A stretch of DNA of 64,000 nt from Xylophilus sp. GW821-FHT01B05. Its GTDB lineage: Bacteria; Pseudomonadota; Gammaproteobacteria; Burkholderiales; Burkholderiaceae_C. The position numbers and the translations under genes were made by a program. The stretch is from positions 1,612,001 to 1,676,000 of the forward strand of contig CP152408.1 of the NCBI GenBank assembly GCA_038961845.1, given 5' to 3'. Shown here piece after piece: positions 8,909 through 17,873 of the stretch; positions within the stretch are counted from its first letter, which is position 1; each line of letters starts with the position of its first letter. Below the pieces are notes generated by a model. That model saw nothing but the letters and a program-made list of their open reading frames with translations. It ran no database searches and had not been told where the DNA came from.

Positions 8909-8974
8909 GCTATTAATAAAGTAGCTGTAAGCCTAGGTGTGGTAAGGGCTTAGGCCAATTTTTGTCAAAATTCT
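8909..8974 (+). repeat. Dispersed repeat family 1, copy between queF and the oxygenase gene
   Basis: It contains AAAGTAGCTGTAAGCC, AGGTGTGGTAAGGGCT and, at the end, GTCAAAATTCT, matching the copy at 42359-42420. It fills the whole gap between the two minus-strand genes and so forms the 5' untranslated region of queF. The TGA of the oxygenase gene lies at its distal edge. Confidence 0.75.
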
Positions 8975-9873
8975 CAAGTGAATTCTCGTTCGCGCAGCCA
9001 TTTGGTGGCGATCCACTTTTCGCCTGCGGTTACCGGCGCGCCGCCGTGCAGCGTGCGGGTCGACGGGTGCGGCCGCTCGTAGCTGAAGAACACCGCGTTG
9101 CCGCGCTTGGGTGCGACCTCCAGGTGCACGTCGGGGAAGGTGGTGCCGCCGCCGCGCTCGGGCTCGTTCAGGTAAACCAGCAGCGTGGCCACGCGCTGGC
9201 CGCCGCGCCGCAGGATGCTGGGCGTGCCGGGCTCGCCCGGGTCGAAGTAGTCGTAGTGCGGCTTGTACTCGGCTCCCGGGCGGTAGTGCAGCACCTGCAG
9301 GCCTTCGCCGTTTTCCACGGGCCAGTCCAGCAGCCGGGCGATGCGCGCCTCCAGCCGGGCCACCACGGGCGTTTCGCCGCGGCTGAAGAACATGCCGTCG
9401 CTGGTGCGGTCGGCGTTCAGCTCTTCGCCGCCGGTCTTGGTGGCGACGGTCAGCGAGCGCTTCATGCGCGGCTCGGCGTCGGCGATCAGGGCCGCACATT
9501 CCTCGTCCGACAGCAGGTTGCCAAAGACGACGATGCGTGGGTCGGCCATGGACTGCAGCACATGCACCTGGCGGTCGCCCACGTCGAGGTAGAGCGGCGA
9601 GTCGTGCAGCTCCGGCTGGGGCACGCGCGATGCGGGCGGCTGGCCCTGCGCCACGGCCTGCTGCTCGAGGTGGCCGCGCAGCGTGGTTTCCAGCGCCTGC
9701 ACCGCCACGGCCTCTTGCCAGCCAGAGTCGATCATCGATTGCACGATCACCGGCGCGGCATAGCCGGCCTCGGCCTGCGCAATGATCCAGGCGCGCAGTT
9801 CGGGCGTGACGGGCTGCGTGGTGTGCGTGGTGGTGCGCTGGGCGGTGACAGTGGCGGTTGTCTGGCGCTGCAT
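8974..9873 (-). CDS. 2-oxoglutarate/Fe(II) oxygenase, prolyl 4-hydroxylase-like
   Basis: The 299-residue protein ends in a prolyl-4-hydroxylase alpha-subunit-type double-stranded beta-helix. The iron ligands are His206 and Asp208 (PHYDYFD) and His276 (TLHGG). The 2-oxoglutarate-binding basic residue is the lysine in KWIATKW about ten residues later. The first 80-90 residues form a separate region with AWIIAQAEAGYAAP and helical repeats, possibly a substrate-binding helical domain. ATG 9873 is chosen over an in-frame ATG at 9891 because GAGG lies seven bases before it. Related bacterial enzymes hydroxylate proline in proteins or free amino acids; the target here is unknown. Confidence 0.88.
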   Translation of the reverse strand: MQRQTTATVTAQRTTTHTTQPVTPELRAWIIAQAEAGYAAPVIVQSMIDSGWQEAVAVQALETTLRGHLEQQAVAQGQPPASRVPQPELHDSPLYLDVGDRQVHVLQSMADPRIVVFGNLLSDEECAALIADAEPRMKRSLTVATKTGGEELNADRTSDGMFFSRGETPVVARLEARIARLLDWPVENGEGLQVLHYRPGAEYKPHYDYFDPGEPGTPSILRRGGQRVATLLVYLNEPERGGGTTFPDVHLEVAPKRGNAVFFSYERPHPSTRTLHGGAPVTAGEKWIATKWLREREFT

Positions 9874-9906
9874 GGCAAATCCTCGGGCCAAAAAGGGTTG
9901 CGGGTC

Positions 9907-10683
9907 TTAATTCAGCTTGCGGCGGAACACCAGCCGGTCTGGCTCGGAGGCCGCAGCATCGAAGCGGTAGCCGCCCAGGTCGAAGGCTTGCAACTGGTGT
10001 GGCGTCACGGCACGGTGCTGGATGGCAAAGCGCGCCATCAGGCCGCGCGCGCGCTTGGCGTGGAAGCTGATGATGGCGTAGCGCCCATTCTTCCAGTCTT
10101 CAAAGACGCAGTCGATCACCCGGGCTTTGAGCAGCTTGCGGTCGACCGACTTGAAGTACTCCTGCGAGGCCAGGTTGATCACCACCGGCGTCTGGTCGGC
10201 CTGCAGCCGGGTATTGAGCAGCTCGGCAATCCGCGGGCGCCAGAAGTGGTACAGGTCGGCGCCGGCCTCGTTCGGCAGCCGCGTGCCCATCTCCAGCCGG
10301 TAGGGCTGCAGCCGGTCCAGCGGCCGCAGCACGCCATACAGGCCGCTCAGGATGTTGATATGGCTCTGCGCCCAGGCCAGGTCCTCGGCGGTGAGCGTCT
10401 TGGCGTCCAGGCCGTCATAGACATCGCCATTGAAGGCCAGCGCCGCCTGCCTGGAGTTGGCGGCTGTGGCCTTGGGCGACCAGGCGGCATAGCGCGCTAC
10501 GTTGAGCGCGGCCAGCGCATCCGAGATCGACATCAGTTGCGCGACCTGCTGCGGCGATTGCTGGCGCAACAGCGCGATCAGCGCCTTGGTCTGGGCCGGA
10601 AACGGCGCCTCGGTGGCCGGCAGGCCGGCCGGCACGGGCGTGTCGTAGTCAAGCGATTTGGCGGGGGACAGCAGGAACAGCAT
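9907..10683 (-). CDS. yaaA: Peroxide stress protein YaaA (DUF328/UPF0246)
   Basis: The protein has 258 residues, with the diagnostic start MLFLLSPAKSLDY, the NGDVYDGLDA segment, the LSGLYGVLRPLD motif and, near the C-terminus, SFHAKRARG. In E. coli YaaA lowers free intracellular iron and protects DNA during hydrogen peroxide stress, and the fold binds DNA. It is the first of five minus-strand genes running toward the receiver/kinase pair, with 33 bases to the oxygenase gene. Nothing in the 125 bases upstream resembles an OxyR site; that stretch holds the rne terminator. Confidence 0.93.
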   Translation of the reverse strand: MLFLLSPAKSLDYDTPVPAGLPATEAPFPAQTKALIALLRQQSPQQVAQLMSISDALAALNVARYAAWSPKATAANSRQAALAFNGDVYDGLDAKTLTAEDLAWAQSHINILSGLYGVLRPLDRLQPYRLEMGTRLPNEAGADLYHFWRPRIAELLNTRLQADQTPVVINLASQEYFKSVDRKLLKARVIDCVFEDWKNGRYAIISFHAKRARGLMARFAIQHRAVTPHQLQAFDLGGYRFDAAASEPDRLVFRRKLN

Positions 10684-10731
10684 TGGAGTTTTGCAACAGA
10701 AAGGGCAAGGGGCACGTCATTGTGCCGGCCA

Positions 10732-10776
10732 GAAAAAAGGCCCTGCCCGGCGTCTTGGCGACGCCTGCAGGGCCTT
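10732..10776 (-). terminator. Rho-independent terminator downstream of rne
   Basis: On the minus strand a stem AAGGCCCTGC/GCAGGGCCTT (arms 10738-10747 and 10767-10776) encloses a GC-rich loop and is followed by a run of U residues (complement of 10732-10738). It lies 32 bases after the rne stop codon. Confidence 0.85.
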
Positions 10777-10808
10777 GCGCGGCAGGAGCGCGGGGCGCTC
10801 TTATGCCT

Positions 10809-13800
10809 TTACGCGTTCGGCTGCTCGAACGGCAGCTTGACGTCGTTCAGGTCGCGGCGCGTCTCCACCAGCACCAGTGGGCCGTTGTCCGGCGCTGCCA
10901 CTGGCGGGCGCTCGCGCGGCACGCGGACCGGTGCCGGCTCGGCCGTCAGCGCGGCCTGGGCTGCTGCGACCTTGCTGCTGTCGGAATGCACCCATTGCAG
11001 ACCACTGCCTTCGGCCACGCCAATCAGCTCCGTCACCGGCAGCACAAAGGCTGCTGGGGCCGGGGCGGCCACTGCCACAGGTGCGGCTACAGGCGCTGCC
11101 ACGGGGGCTGCGACCGGTGCTGGTGCGGGGGCCGGCGCTGGCGCTGCTGCGATGGTTTCCACCACCGGTGCTGCCACCGGGGCTGCTACAGGCGCGGCGA
11201 CCGCGACTGCAACCGGCTGGGGCTGGACCGGTGCCGCGGCGCTTTCGACCGGGGCGGCTTCTGCCACGATGGCCGGGGCCTGGGCTTCTTCGTCCTGCTG
11301 GCGGTTGCGCGGTGCGCGGGGAGCGCGCGGGGCGCGTTCCTCGGCACGGTCTGCACGCGCCTGTGGCGCGTCGTCGCGGCGGGCTTCAGCGTAGGCGCGT
11401 GGTGCGGCTTCGTCGTCGCTGACCTCGGCGTTCACCGGGGCCGGGCTGCGGAAGGCATCAAAGATGCCGCCCTGGGCCGGCGCTTCGCGCTCGACGGACT
11501 CTTGCGGTGCGCGCTCGGCGCTGTTGCCATTGCCGTTGCGCTCGCCACCTTCGCGGCGGTCGCGGCCGTAGCGGTCACGCGAGCGGCGCTCACGACGTTC
11601 GCGGCGCTCTTCACCACCGGCTTCGCCGTTGGTTTGGGGCGCGCCAGTGTCGTTGCCGTTTGCTTCCTCGCCAGCCACCTGCGGTTGCTGCTGGGCGTTG
11701 CCGCGTGCGTCGGCCACGGCATCGCTGCCCACGCCTTCGCCGGCTTCCGTCGCACCTTCGGCAGCACGCGGAGCGCGCTCACCACGGCCGCGACGGCCAC
11801 CTTCGCCACGCTCACCGCGCTCGCCACGTTCACGGCGCGGTGGGCGCTCGCTGCGCTGTTCGTCGCCGGAGGTCGGCACTTCCAACGCCACGCCGGCCAG
11901 GGCCTGCGCCTCGGTCACCGTGTCGGTGCCCAGGGGGCGGTCGCTGGTGCGCGGTTCGCGCGGCTCGCGGCCTTCACGGCCGGCCGGACGGGCATCGCCA
12001 CGCTCGCGGCGCTCACGGCGTTCGCCGCCGCGGCCTTCGCGTTCACCACGGTCTGCACGCTCGCCGCGTTCACCGTTACCGTTGCGTGCTTGCTCGGGGC
12101 GGTCGCCGCCACGTTCCTGGCGTTCCGGGCGCTCGCCGGCTGCGGCCGTTGCGCCGGCCGGGCGCTCGGTACGTTCACCGCGGCGTCCGCCACGGCCACC
12201 ATCACGGCCACCTTCGCGGCGACCCTCGCCACGTTCACCGCGGTCACCGCGCTCGCCACGGTCACGGCGTTCACCGCCACGGCCAGGGCGTTGTTCGCCA
12301 GCCGCCGGTGCGGGCGCCGCAACCGGCGCAGCCACCGGTGCGGGCACCGGGCCAAAGCCGAAGAAGTTGCGCAGCCAGGCCAGGAAGCCCGATTCGGCCA
12401 CAGGCGCCGGCTGTGCGGGCGGCGGCAGCGTTGCACGGGCCGGCGCTGCGGCAGCGGCCGGTGCCGCAGCAGGGCGCGGCGCGGCCTGCGGTGCGGGTGC
12501 GTCGGGCAGCACGCCCTTGATCACCGGCGTCTGCTTGTTGGTCGGCTCTTGCGAGCGGCGGGTGACCGTGGTCGGGTCTTCCACCACTTCGGCGAGCTTG
12601 TAGCTGGCCTCGATGCCGTCCAGGCGCGGGTCGTCGTGCTTCAGGCGTTCGAGCTTGTAGTGCGGGGTTTCCAGCGACTTGTTGGGCACCATCAGCACGT
12701 TGACGCGCTGCTTGAGCTCGATCTTGGCGATTTCGGTGCGCTTTTCGTTCAGCAGGAAAGAGGCCACTTCCACCGGCACTTGCACGTGCACGGCGGCGGT
12801 GTTGTCCTTCATGGACTCTTCCTGGATGATCCGCAGGATCTGCAGCGCCGAGCTTTCCGTGTCGCGGATGTGGCCAGAGCCACCGCAGCGCGGGCAGTTG
12901 ATGTGCGCGCCTTCAGACAGCGCCGGCTTCAGGCGCTGGCGGCTCATTTCCATCAGGCCGAACTTGCTGATCGAGCCAAACTGCACGCGGGCGCGGTCTT
13001 GCCGCAGCGCGTCGCGCAGGCGGTTTTCCACTTCGCGGCGGTTCTTCGACTCTTCCATGTCGATGAAGTCGATCACGATCAGGCCGCCCAGGTCACGCAG
13101 GCGCATCTGGCGCGCCACTTCGTCGGCGGCTTCCAGGTTGGTGCGGGTAGCGGTTTCCTCGATGTCGCCGCCCTTGATGGCGCGCGCCGAGTTGACGTCC
13201 ACGCTGACCAGCGCCTCGGTGTGGTCGATCACCACGGCACCACCGGACGGCAGCGTCACGGTGCGGGCGTAGGCGGATTCGATCTGGTGTTCGATCTGGA
13301 AGCGGCTGAACAGCGGCGCATCGTCGCGGTAGCGCTTCACGCGGGCGGCATGCTCGGGCATGACGTGCGCCATGAACTGGTGCGCCTGCTCGTAGATGTC
13401 GTCGGTGTCGATCAGGATGTCGCCGATGTCGTGGTTGAAGTAGTCACGAATCGCGCGAATGACCAGGCTGGATTCCTGATAGATCAGGAAAGCGCCCTTG
13501 CCGCCCTTGGCCGCGCCGTCGATGGCGGTCCAGAGCTTGAGCAGGTAGTTCAGGTCCCACTGCAGTTCGGGCGCGGTGCGGCCGATGCCAGCGGTGCGCG
13601 CGATGATGCTCATACCGTTCGGGTATTCGAGCTGGTCCATCGCTTCTTTGAGCTCGGCGCGGTCCTCGCCCTCGATGCGCCGGCTGACGCCGCCGCCGCG
13701 CGGGTTGTTGGGCATCAGCACCACGTAGCGGCCGGCCAGGCTCACAAAGGTGGTCAGGGCCGCGCCCTTGTTGCCGCGCTCTTCCTTCTCGACCTGGACC

Positions 13801-14099
13801 AGCAGCTCCTGGCCTTCCTTGATCACGTCGTTGATGCGCGCTTGGCTCACCGAGACGCCGGCGGCAAAGTATTGGCGGGAGATTTCCTTGAAGGGCAGGA
13901 AGCCGTGGCGGTCTTCGCCGTAGTCGACGAAGCAGGCCTCCAGCGAGGGCTCGACGCGCGTGACGACGGCCTTGTAGATGTTGCCCTTGCGCTGTTCGCG
14001 CCCTTCGATTTCGATTTCGTAGTCGAGCAGTTTTTGCCCGTCGACGATGGCCAGGCGGCGTTCTTCGGCCTGCGTGGCGTTGATCAGCATCCGTTTCAT
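10809..14099 (-). CDS. rne: Ribonuclease E (RNase E/G family)
   Basis: This 1096-residue endoribonuclease initiates mRNA decay and matures rRNA and tRNA as the core of the degradosome. It starts [10 protein letters not shown], has an S1 domain (about 37-120) and an RNase H/DNase I-like catalytic region. The magnesium-binding aspartates lie in SVDVNSAR and VIDFIDM (E. coli D303 and D346). The zinc-link motif CPRCGGSGH joins the tetramer. From about residue 530 the protein is low-complexity: Arg/Gly/Glu-rich RNA-binding stretches ([10 protein letters not shown] type), then Ala/Pro/Val runs, then the conserved tail [14 protein letters not shown] precedes the ATG. A 531-base gap separates it from divergent rluC, enough for the long self-regulating leader known for rne in enterics. 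Confidence 0.96.
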   Translation of the reverse strand: MKRMLINATQAEERRLAIVDGQKLLDYEIEIEGREQRKGNIYKAVVTRVEPSLEACFVDYGEDRHGFLPFKEISRQYFAAGVSVSQARINDVIKEGQELLVQVEKEERGNKGAALTTFVSLAGRYVVLMPNNPRGGGVSRRIEGEDRAELKEAMDQLEYPNGMSIIARTAGIGRTAPELQWDLNYLLKLWTAIDGAAKGGKGAFLIYQESSLVIRAIRDYFNHDIGDILIDTDDIYEQAHQFMAHVMPEHAARVKRYRDDAPLFSRFQIEHQIESAYARTVTLPSGGAVVIDHTEALVSVDVNSARAIKGGDIEETATRTNLEAADEVARQMRLRDLGGLIVIDFIDMEESKNRREVENRLRDALRQDRARVQFGSISKFGLMEMSRQRLKPALSEGAHINCPRCGGSGHIRDTESSALQILRIIQEESMKDNTAAVHVQVPVEVASFLLNEKRTEIAKIELKQRVNVLMVPNKSLETPHYKLERLKHDDPRLDGIEASYKLAEVVEDPTTVTRRSQEPTNKQTPVIKGVLPDAPAPQAAPRPAAAPAAAAAPARATLPPPAQPAPVAESGFLAWLRNFFGFGPVPAPVAAPVAAPAPAAGEQRPGRGGERRDRGERGDRGERGEGRREGGRDGGRGGRRGERTERPAGATAAAGERPERQERGGDRPEQARNGNGERGERADRGEREGRGGERRERRERGDARPAGREGREPREPRTSDRPLGTDTVTEAQALAGVALEVPTSGDEQRSERPPRRERGERGERGEGGRRGRGERAPRAAEGATEAGEGVGSDAVADARGNAQQQPQVAGEEANGNDTGAPQTNGEAGGEERRERRERRSRDRYGRDRREGGERNGNGNSAERAPQESVEREAPAQGGIFDAFRSPAPVNAEVSDDEAAPRAYAEARRDDAPQARADRAEERAPRAPRAPRNRQQDEEAQAPAIVAEAAPVESAAAPVQPQPVAVAVAAPVAAPVAAPVVETIAAAPAPAPAPAPVAAPVAAPVAAPVAVAAPAPAAFVLPVTELIGVAEGSGLQWVHSDSSKVAAAQAALTAEPAPVRVPRERPPVAAPDNGPLVLVETRRDLNDVKLPFEQPNA

Positions 14100-14630
14100 G
14101 ATGCGTTCCTTCGTGTATTCAAAACTTCGTACAGGCCCGGATGGGGGCCAACGATGCCTGAACTGACGCTTCGAAACGAAGGGAATTGCCGGGAAAGCCG
14201 CGACTGCTGGCGCTTAGCGCTGCAGACGGGGCGGGGGCGCGTGGAGAGAAGCGAGGAGCGGCCGCAAAAAAGGGTGGGCGGCCGGGCGGGCAACATGTGC
14301 CCGCGGGAGAGGTGCAGACCACCGGGGCACGCCGGCGGGCGGGGGCATGAGCCACCGCCAGAGGGCAGGTACCAGGGTCATCAGCACGGCAAGATCTCGC
14401 TTCCATCCGCTGGTGGCCCTTGCCGCATGAGGCGCGGGGCGTACCAGCTGGGGTATTCCGGTTCGGTGTTTCAAAGTGCCGGCTCGTCCGGAGGAGCAGC
14501 GGGCCGTTGCGGACAATGGGTGCGCAACTTGCCCGGAAAAGCCTCCGGTGGCATCGACCTGCTGGCGGCATGCGGCGTGGTGGGTGGACTAAACTCCATC
14601 AAAATCAACCACTTACACAATGTCGCGCCA
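14100..14630. other. Divergent rne-rluC intergenic region (531 bases)
   Basis: I see no convincing gene here. The rne side contains short inverted repeats such as CTTCGAAACGAAG (about 14168-14180) and CTGGCGCTTAGCGCTGCAG (14208-14226), plausible hairpins of a long rne leader. No strong sigma70 hexamer pair stands out in either direction. The rluC side reads through without a stop in the rluC frame, but homology to RluC begins only at 14631. Confidence 0.5.
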
Positions 14631-15614
14631 GTGAAACACATTATAGGGGCCAAAGTCCCGTCCGCAGCGCCCGCCGTGCGGCAGGTGACGGTGGATGCAG
14701 AGTCCGAAGGCCAGCGGCTAGACAACTTCCTGATCCGCGAATTGAAGGGCGTGCCCAAGACCCACGTCTACCGCATCATCCGCTCGGGCGAGGTGCGCGT
14801 GAACAAGGGCCGCGCCTCCGCCGATACCCGCGTGGCGGCCGGCGACGTGGTGCGCCTGCCGCCAGTGCGCGTGTCGGAGGCGGCCGAGGCGAAAGCGGCG
14901 CGCCCGGCGCCGGCGCGCGAATTCCCGGTGCTGTTCGAAGATGAGCACTTGCTTGCCATCGACAAACCCGCTGGCGTCGCCGTGCACGGCGGCAGCGGCG
15001 TGAGCTTTGGCGTCATCGAACAACTGCGCCAGGCCCGGCCGCAGGCGAAGTTCCTTGAACTGGTACACCGGCTCGACCGCGAAACCTCCGGCATCCTGCT
15101 GGTGGCCAAGAAGCGCTCGGCGCTGGTCCGCTTGCAGGACCAGTTCCGCGAGCGCGAAACCGGCAAGACCTATCTGGCGCTGGCCATAGGCGCCTGGCCG
15201 GCCAATCGCAAGGTGATCGACCAGCCGTTGCACAAATACCTGCAGGCCGATGGCGAGCGCCGCGTGCGTGTCACCACGGCCGACGACCCGGACGGCATGC
15301 GCTCGGTCACCCTGGTCAAGGTGCGCCACGGCATCCCGGCCCGGTCGGAGGCGGGGCTACCGGCTTTCTCATTGCTGGAAGTGACGATCAAGACTGGCCG
15401 CACCCACCAGATCCGCGTGCACCTGGCATCCGGCGGCCACGCCATTGCGGGCGACGACAAGTACGGTGACTTTCCCCTCAACAAGCGGCTGGCCGGCCTG
15501 GGCCTGTCGCGCATGTTCCTGCACGCCTGGCGGCTGCAGTTCACCCATCCGGCGAGCGAGGAGCGGATCACGCTCACCGCGGAGTTACCGCCAGAGCTGG
15601 TCCCTTGGGCCTAA
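14631..15614 (+). CDS. rluC: 23S rRNA pseudouridine synthase RluC (RluA family)
   Basis: The product converts selected uridines of 23S rRNA (955, 2504 and 2580 in E. coli) to pseudouridine. An S4 RNA-binding domain (about 20-80: GQRLDNFLIRELKGVPKTHVYR) precedes the catalytic domain, whose motif HRLDRETSGILLVAKK contains the catalytic aspartate. TGRTHQIRVHLAS lies near the C-terminus. The frame is open far upstream as an artefact of being antisense to rne. I start at GTG 14631, which gives VKHIIGAK, similar to the N-terminus I expect for family members. There is no clear ribosome-binding site, so the start is less sure than the gene. It is divergent from rne, a common Burkholderiales arrangement. 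Confidence 0.93.
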   Translation: MKHIIGAKVPSAAPAVRQVTVDAESEGQRLDNFLIRELKGVPKTHVYRIIRSGEVRVNKGRASADTRVAAGDVVRLPPVRVSEAAEAKAARPAPAREFPVLFEDEHLLAIDKPAGVAVHGGSGVSFGVIEQLRQARPQAKFLELVHRLDRETSGILLVAKKRSALVRLQDQFRERETGKTYLALAIGAWPANRKVIDQPLHKYLQADGERRVRVTTADDPDGMRSVTLVKVRHGIPARSEAGLPAFSLLEVTIKTGRTHQIRVHLASGGHAIAGDDKYGDFPLNKRLAGLGLSRMFLHAWRLQFTHPASEERITLTAELPPELVPWA

Positions 15615-15647
15615 AGTACCTGTCTTAAATATTTCCCCGCGCTGCTG

Positions 15648-16322
15648 ATGTCCGACCTTGCCTCCCGTCCCCCCCGCTTCGACCTGATCGCCTTCGACTG
15701 GGACGGAACCCTCTACGACTCGACCGGCATCATCGTGCGCTGCATCCAGGCCGCAGTGCATGACGTGGGCGGCACCGTGCCGACCGACCGTGCCGCCGCC
15801 TATGTGATCGGCATGAGCCTGAACCAGGCGTTGGCCCATGCCGCGCCGGACGTGCCGCCTGAGCGCTATCCGCAACTGGGCGAACGCTACCGCCACCACT
15901 ACCGGCTGCACCATGACGACCTGAGCCTGTTCGATGGCGTGCTGCCCATGCTCGATGCGCTCAAGGCGCGCGGCCACCTGCTGACGGTGGCCACCGGCAA
16001 GAGCCGGCGCGGCCTGAACGAGGTGCTGGCGACCGAGCAACTGCGCGGTACGTTTGATGCCTCGCGCACCGCCGACGAGACCGCCGGCAAGCCCGATCCG
16101 CTGATGCTGCATGAGCTGATGCAGGAGTTCGACCTGCCGCCCGAGCGCGTGCTGATGATTGGCGACACCACGCACGACTTGCTGATGGCCCGCAACGCCG
16201 GCTGCGCCAGTGTCGGCGTGAGCTACGGCGCGCACACACCTGAGGCGTTCGGCGAACTGGGCCCACTAGCGGTAGTGAATTCCATCGCCGAGCTGGACGG
16301 CTGGCTGCGCGACAACGCATGA
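15648..16322 (+). CDS. HAD-IA family phosphatase (phosphoglycolate phosphatase-like)
   Basis: The protein has 224 residues and all haloacid-dehalogenase motifs: FDWDGTLYDS (nucleophile Asp and acid Asp), TVATGKS (motif II), GKPDPLM (motif III lysine) and IGDTTHDLLMARNAG (motif IV). The cap is helical (subclass IA), as in Gph-type phosphatases. The substrate is not readable; phosphoglycolate or another small phosphate monoester is plausible. It lies 33 bases after rluC and 20 before the Rieske gene, so rluC, this gene, the Rieske gene and sppA probably form one transcription unit ending at the terminator near 17800. Confidence 0.88.
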   Translation: MSDLASRPPRFDLIAFDWDGTLYDSTGIIVRCIQAAVHDVGGTVPTDRAAAYVIGMSLNQALAHAAPDVPPERYPQLGERYRHHYRLHHDDLSLFDGVLPMLDALKARGHLLTVATGKSRRGLNEVLATEQLRGTFDASRTADETAGKPDPLMLHELMQEFDLPPERVLMIGDTTHDLLMARNAGCASVGVSYGAHTPEAFGELGPLAVVNSIAELDGWLRDNA

Positions 16323-16342
16323 CTTGAGAGGAGGGGCCCGCG

Positions 16343-16711
16343 ATGCAGGACCGCACCATCGCCCTGTGCCACAGCCGTGAACTGCAGGACGGCGGCCCTG
16401 CTGTTCCCTTCGACCTGGTCTACGCCGGCCAGACCTGCCGTGCGTTTGCTATCCGGTTCCGGGGCGTGCCGCATGCCTACCTCAACCGCTGCACCCACGT
16501 CGGCATGGAGATGGACTGGCAGCCAAACCACTTCTTCGACGACAGCGGGCAGTGGCTGCTGTGCCATGCCCACGGCGCCGCCTACCTGCCGGGCAGCGGT
16601 GCCTGCGCCGGCGGCCCCTGTCGCGGCGGACTGGTGAAAATACAACTGTCGGAGGCTGGCGGCGTGGTCCACTGGCATACTGCCTACAACCTCCAACCCC
16701 TCGAGTTCTAG
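16343..16711 (+). CDS. Rieske [2Fe-2S] ferredoxin-like protein
   Basis: A small 122-residue Rieske-fold protein. The cluster ligands are in NRCTHVGME (Cys-x-His) and LLCHAHGA (Cys-x-x-His). It has no membrane anchor and no oxygenase catalytic domain, so it should be a soluble electron carrier or a ferredoxin-like component. AGGAGG precedes the ATG at good distance. Its TAG stop is directly followed by the sppA ATG. Small Rieske genes next to HAD phosphatase and sppA recur in Burkholderiales, but I know of no assigned role. Confidence 0.88.
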   Translation: MQDRTIALCHSRELQDGGPAVPFDLVYAGQTCRAFAIRFRGVPHAYLNRCTHVGMEMDWQPNHFFDDSGQWLLCHAHGAAYLPGSGACAGGPCRGGLVKIQLSEAGGVVHWHTAYNLQPLEF

Positions 16712-17746
16712 ATGACTGATCCGATCTTTCGCGATCCCTTGGATCATGAAGAAAAAAGCCCGCAAGCCGGCGCACAGCCTGGGCTTTATGCTTCTAAAAA
16801 TGTAGCAAAGGAGGAGGGGGGGCAATGGGAGCGGGCGACGCTGGAGAAGCTCGCCTTTGCCGCGCTCAAGGAGCAGCGCTCGGCACGCCGCTGGAAGATA
16901 TTCGTGCGCCTGGCCTGGCTGCTGTTCTTCGTCACCGTTGCCTGGCTGCTGTTTCACCGCGCGGCTCCTGCCACCGCCAAGACGACCGCGCACACCGCGG
17001 TGATCGATATCAAGGGCGAGATCGCCCAGGGCAACCAGGCCAGCGCGGAATTCGTCGTGGCCGCCATGCGCACCGCCTTCGAAGACGACGGCGCGCAGGC
17101 CGTGGTGCTGCTCATCAATTCGCCAGGTGGCAGCCCGGTGCAGGCCGGCATCATCAATGACGAGATCCTGCGGCTCAAGGCCAAGTACAAGAAGCCGATC
17201 TACGCCGTGGTGGAAGAAACCTGCGCCTCGGCGGCCTATTACATTGCCGCCGCCACCGACAAGATCTATGTCGACAAGGCCAGCATCGTCGGCAGCATTG
17301 GCGTGCTGATGGACGGCTTTGGCTTCACCGGCCTGATGGACAAGCTGGGCGTGGAGCGCCGCCTGATCACCGCCGGTGAGAACAAGGGCTTCATGGACCC
17401 GTTCAGCCCGCAGAGCGGCAAGCAGCGCGAACTCGCCCAGGCCATGCTCGATCAGATCCACCAGCAGTTCATCGGCGTGGTCAAGGCCGGCCGTGGCGAC
17501 CGGCTCAAGGAAACGCCGGAGACCTTCAGCGGCCTGTTCTGGACCGGCCAGCAGGCAGTAGAGATGGGCCTGGCCGACCAGTTGGGCAATGTCGACTACG
17601 TGGCGCGCGAAGTGGTCAAGGCCGAGGAAATCGTCGACTACACCCGCCGTGACAACGTCGCCGAGCGGCTGGCCAAGAAGTTTGGCGCCGCCATGGGCGA
17701 GGGCGCCGTGCAGTCCATGCTGCGCCTGACGCCGTCCCTGCGCTGA
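16712..17746 (+). CDS. sppA: Signal peptide peptidase SppA (peptidase S49), single-domain form
   Basis: A 344-residue inner-membrane serine protease that degrades cleaved signal peptides. After a cytoplasmic stretch of about 65 residues, one membrane segment (IFVRLAWLLFFVTVAWLLF, about 70-88) leads to the periplasmic protease domain. INSPGGSPVQ is conserved, the nucleophile serine lies in CASAAYYIA, and the Ser/Lys dyad lysine should lie in the following half, near GSIGVL or ENKGF. Part of the N-terminal tail (about residues 16-31) is encoded by an inverted copy of dispersed repeat family 1. The gene ends before a strong terminator. Confidence 0.93.
   Translation: MTDPIFRDPLDHEEKSPQAGAQPGLYASKNVAKEEGGQWERATLEKLAFAALKEQRSARRWKIFVRLAWLLFFVTVAWLLFHRAAPATAKTTAHTAVIDIKGEIAQGNQASAEFVVAAMRTAFEDDGAQAVVLLINSPGGSPVQAGIINDEILRLKAKYKKPIYAVVEETCASAAYYIAAATDKIYVDKASIVGSIGVLMDGFGFTGLMDKLGVERRLITAGENKGFMDPFSPQSGKQRELAQAMLDQIHQQFIGVVKAGRGDRLKETPETFSGLFWTGQQAVEMGLADQLGNVDYVAREVVKAEEIVDYTRRDNVAERLAKKFGAAMGEGAVQSMLRLTPSLR
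16758..16806 (-). repeat. Dispersed repeat family 1, partial copy inside sppA
   Basis: Bases 16778-16792 read CCTGGGCTTTATGCT, the exact reverse complement of 42368-42382 in the nagZ-downstream copy. Flanking bases TTTTTAGAAG and GCCGGCTTG on the minus strand weakly extend the match. It is translated as part of the SppA cytoplasmic tail. Confidence 0.55.
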
Positions 17747-17770
17747 CGCGTTCCCCGCCCGTCCCCGCCA

Positions 17771-17800
17771 AAAGCCCGCGCCAACCCCGCGGGCTTTTTT
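17771..17800 (+). terminator. Rho-independent terminator after sppA
   Basis: The stem AAGCCCGCG/CGCGGGCTT with a short loop is followed by TTTTTT and lies about 25 bases after the sppA stop. It closes the rluC-HAD-Rieske-sppA unit and insulates the MarR operon. Confidence 0.9.
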
Positions 17801-17822
17801 CTGTCTGGGGCTGGTTGATGCG

Positions 17823-17861
17823 TCATTTGATTTCATTGGATATAATTTCATTTGAAATCAA
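17823..17861 (+). promoter_or_regulatory. Probable MarR operator overlapping a -10 box
   Basis: A perfect nine-base inverted repeat, TTGATTTCA (17827-17835) and TGAAATCAA (17853-17861), flanks a perfect -10 hexamer TATAAT (17841-17846). An eight-base direct repeat TCATTTGA occurs at 17823-17830 and 17848-17855. A -35 candidate, TTGATG at 17815-17820, is 20 bases from the -10, rather far. The placement just before the marR start fits autorepression by the encoded regulator. Confidence 0.75.
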
Positions 17862-17873
17862 TTGGAGATGGGC

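Noticed and set aside
8909..8974. preQ1 riboswitch upstream of queF
   Set aside because: The stretch is a family 1 dispersed repeat shared with unrelated genes, and no preQ1-I/II aptamer pattern was seen.
10683..14630. Very long plus-strand open frame (over 1300 codons) antisense to rne and in frame with rluC
   Set aside because: It is a mirror of RNase E codon bias in high-GC DNA. The translation is rich in His/Arg/Ala without domains, and RluC similarity begins only at 14631.
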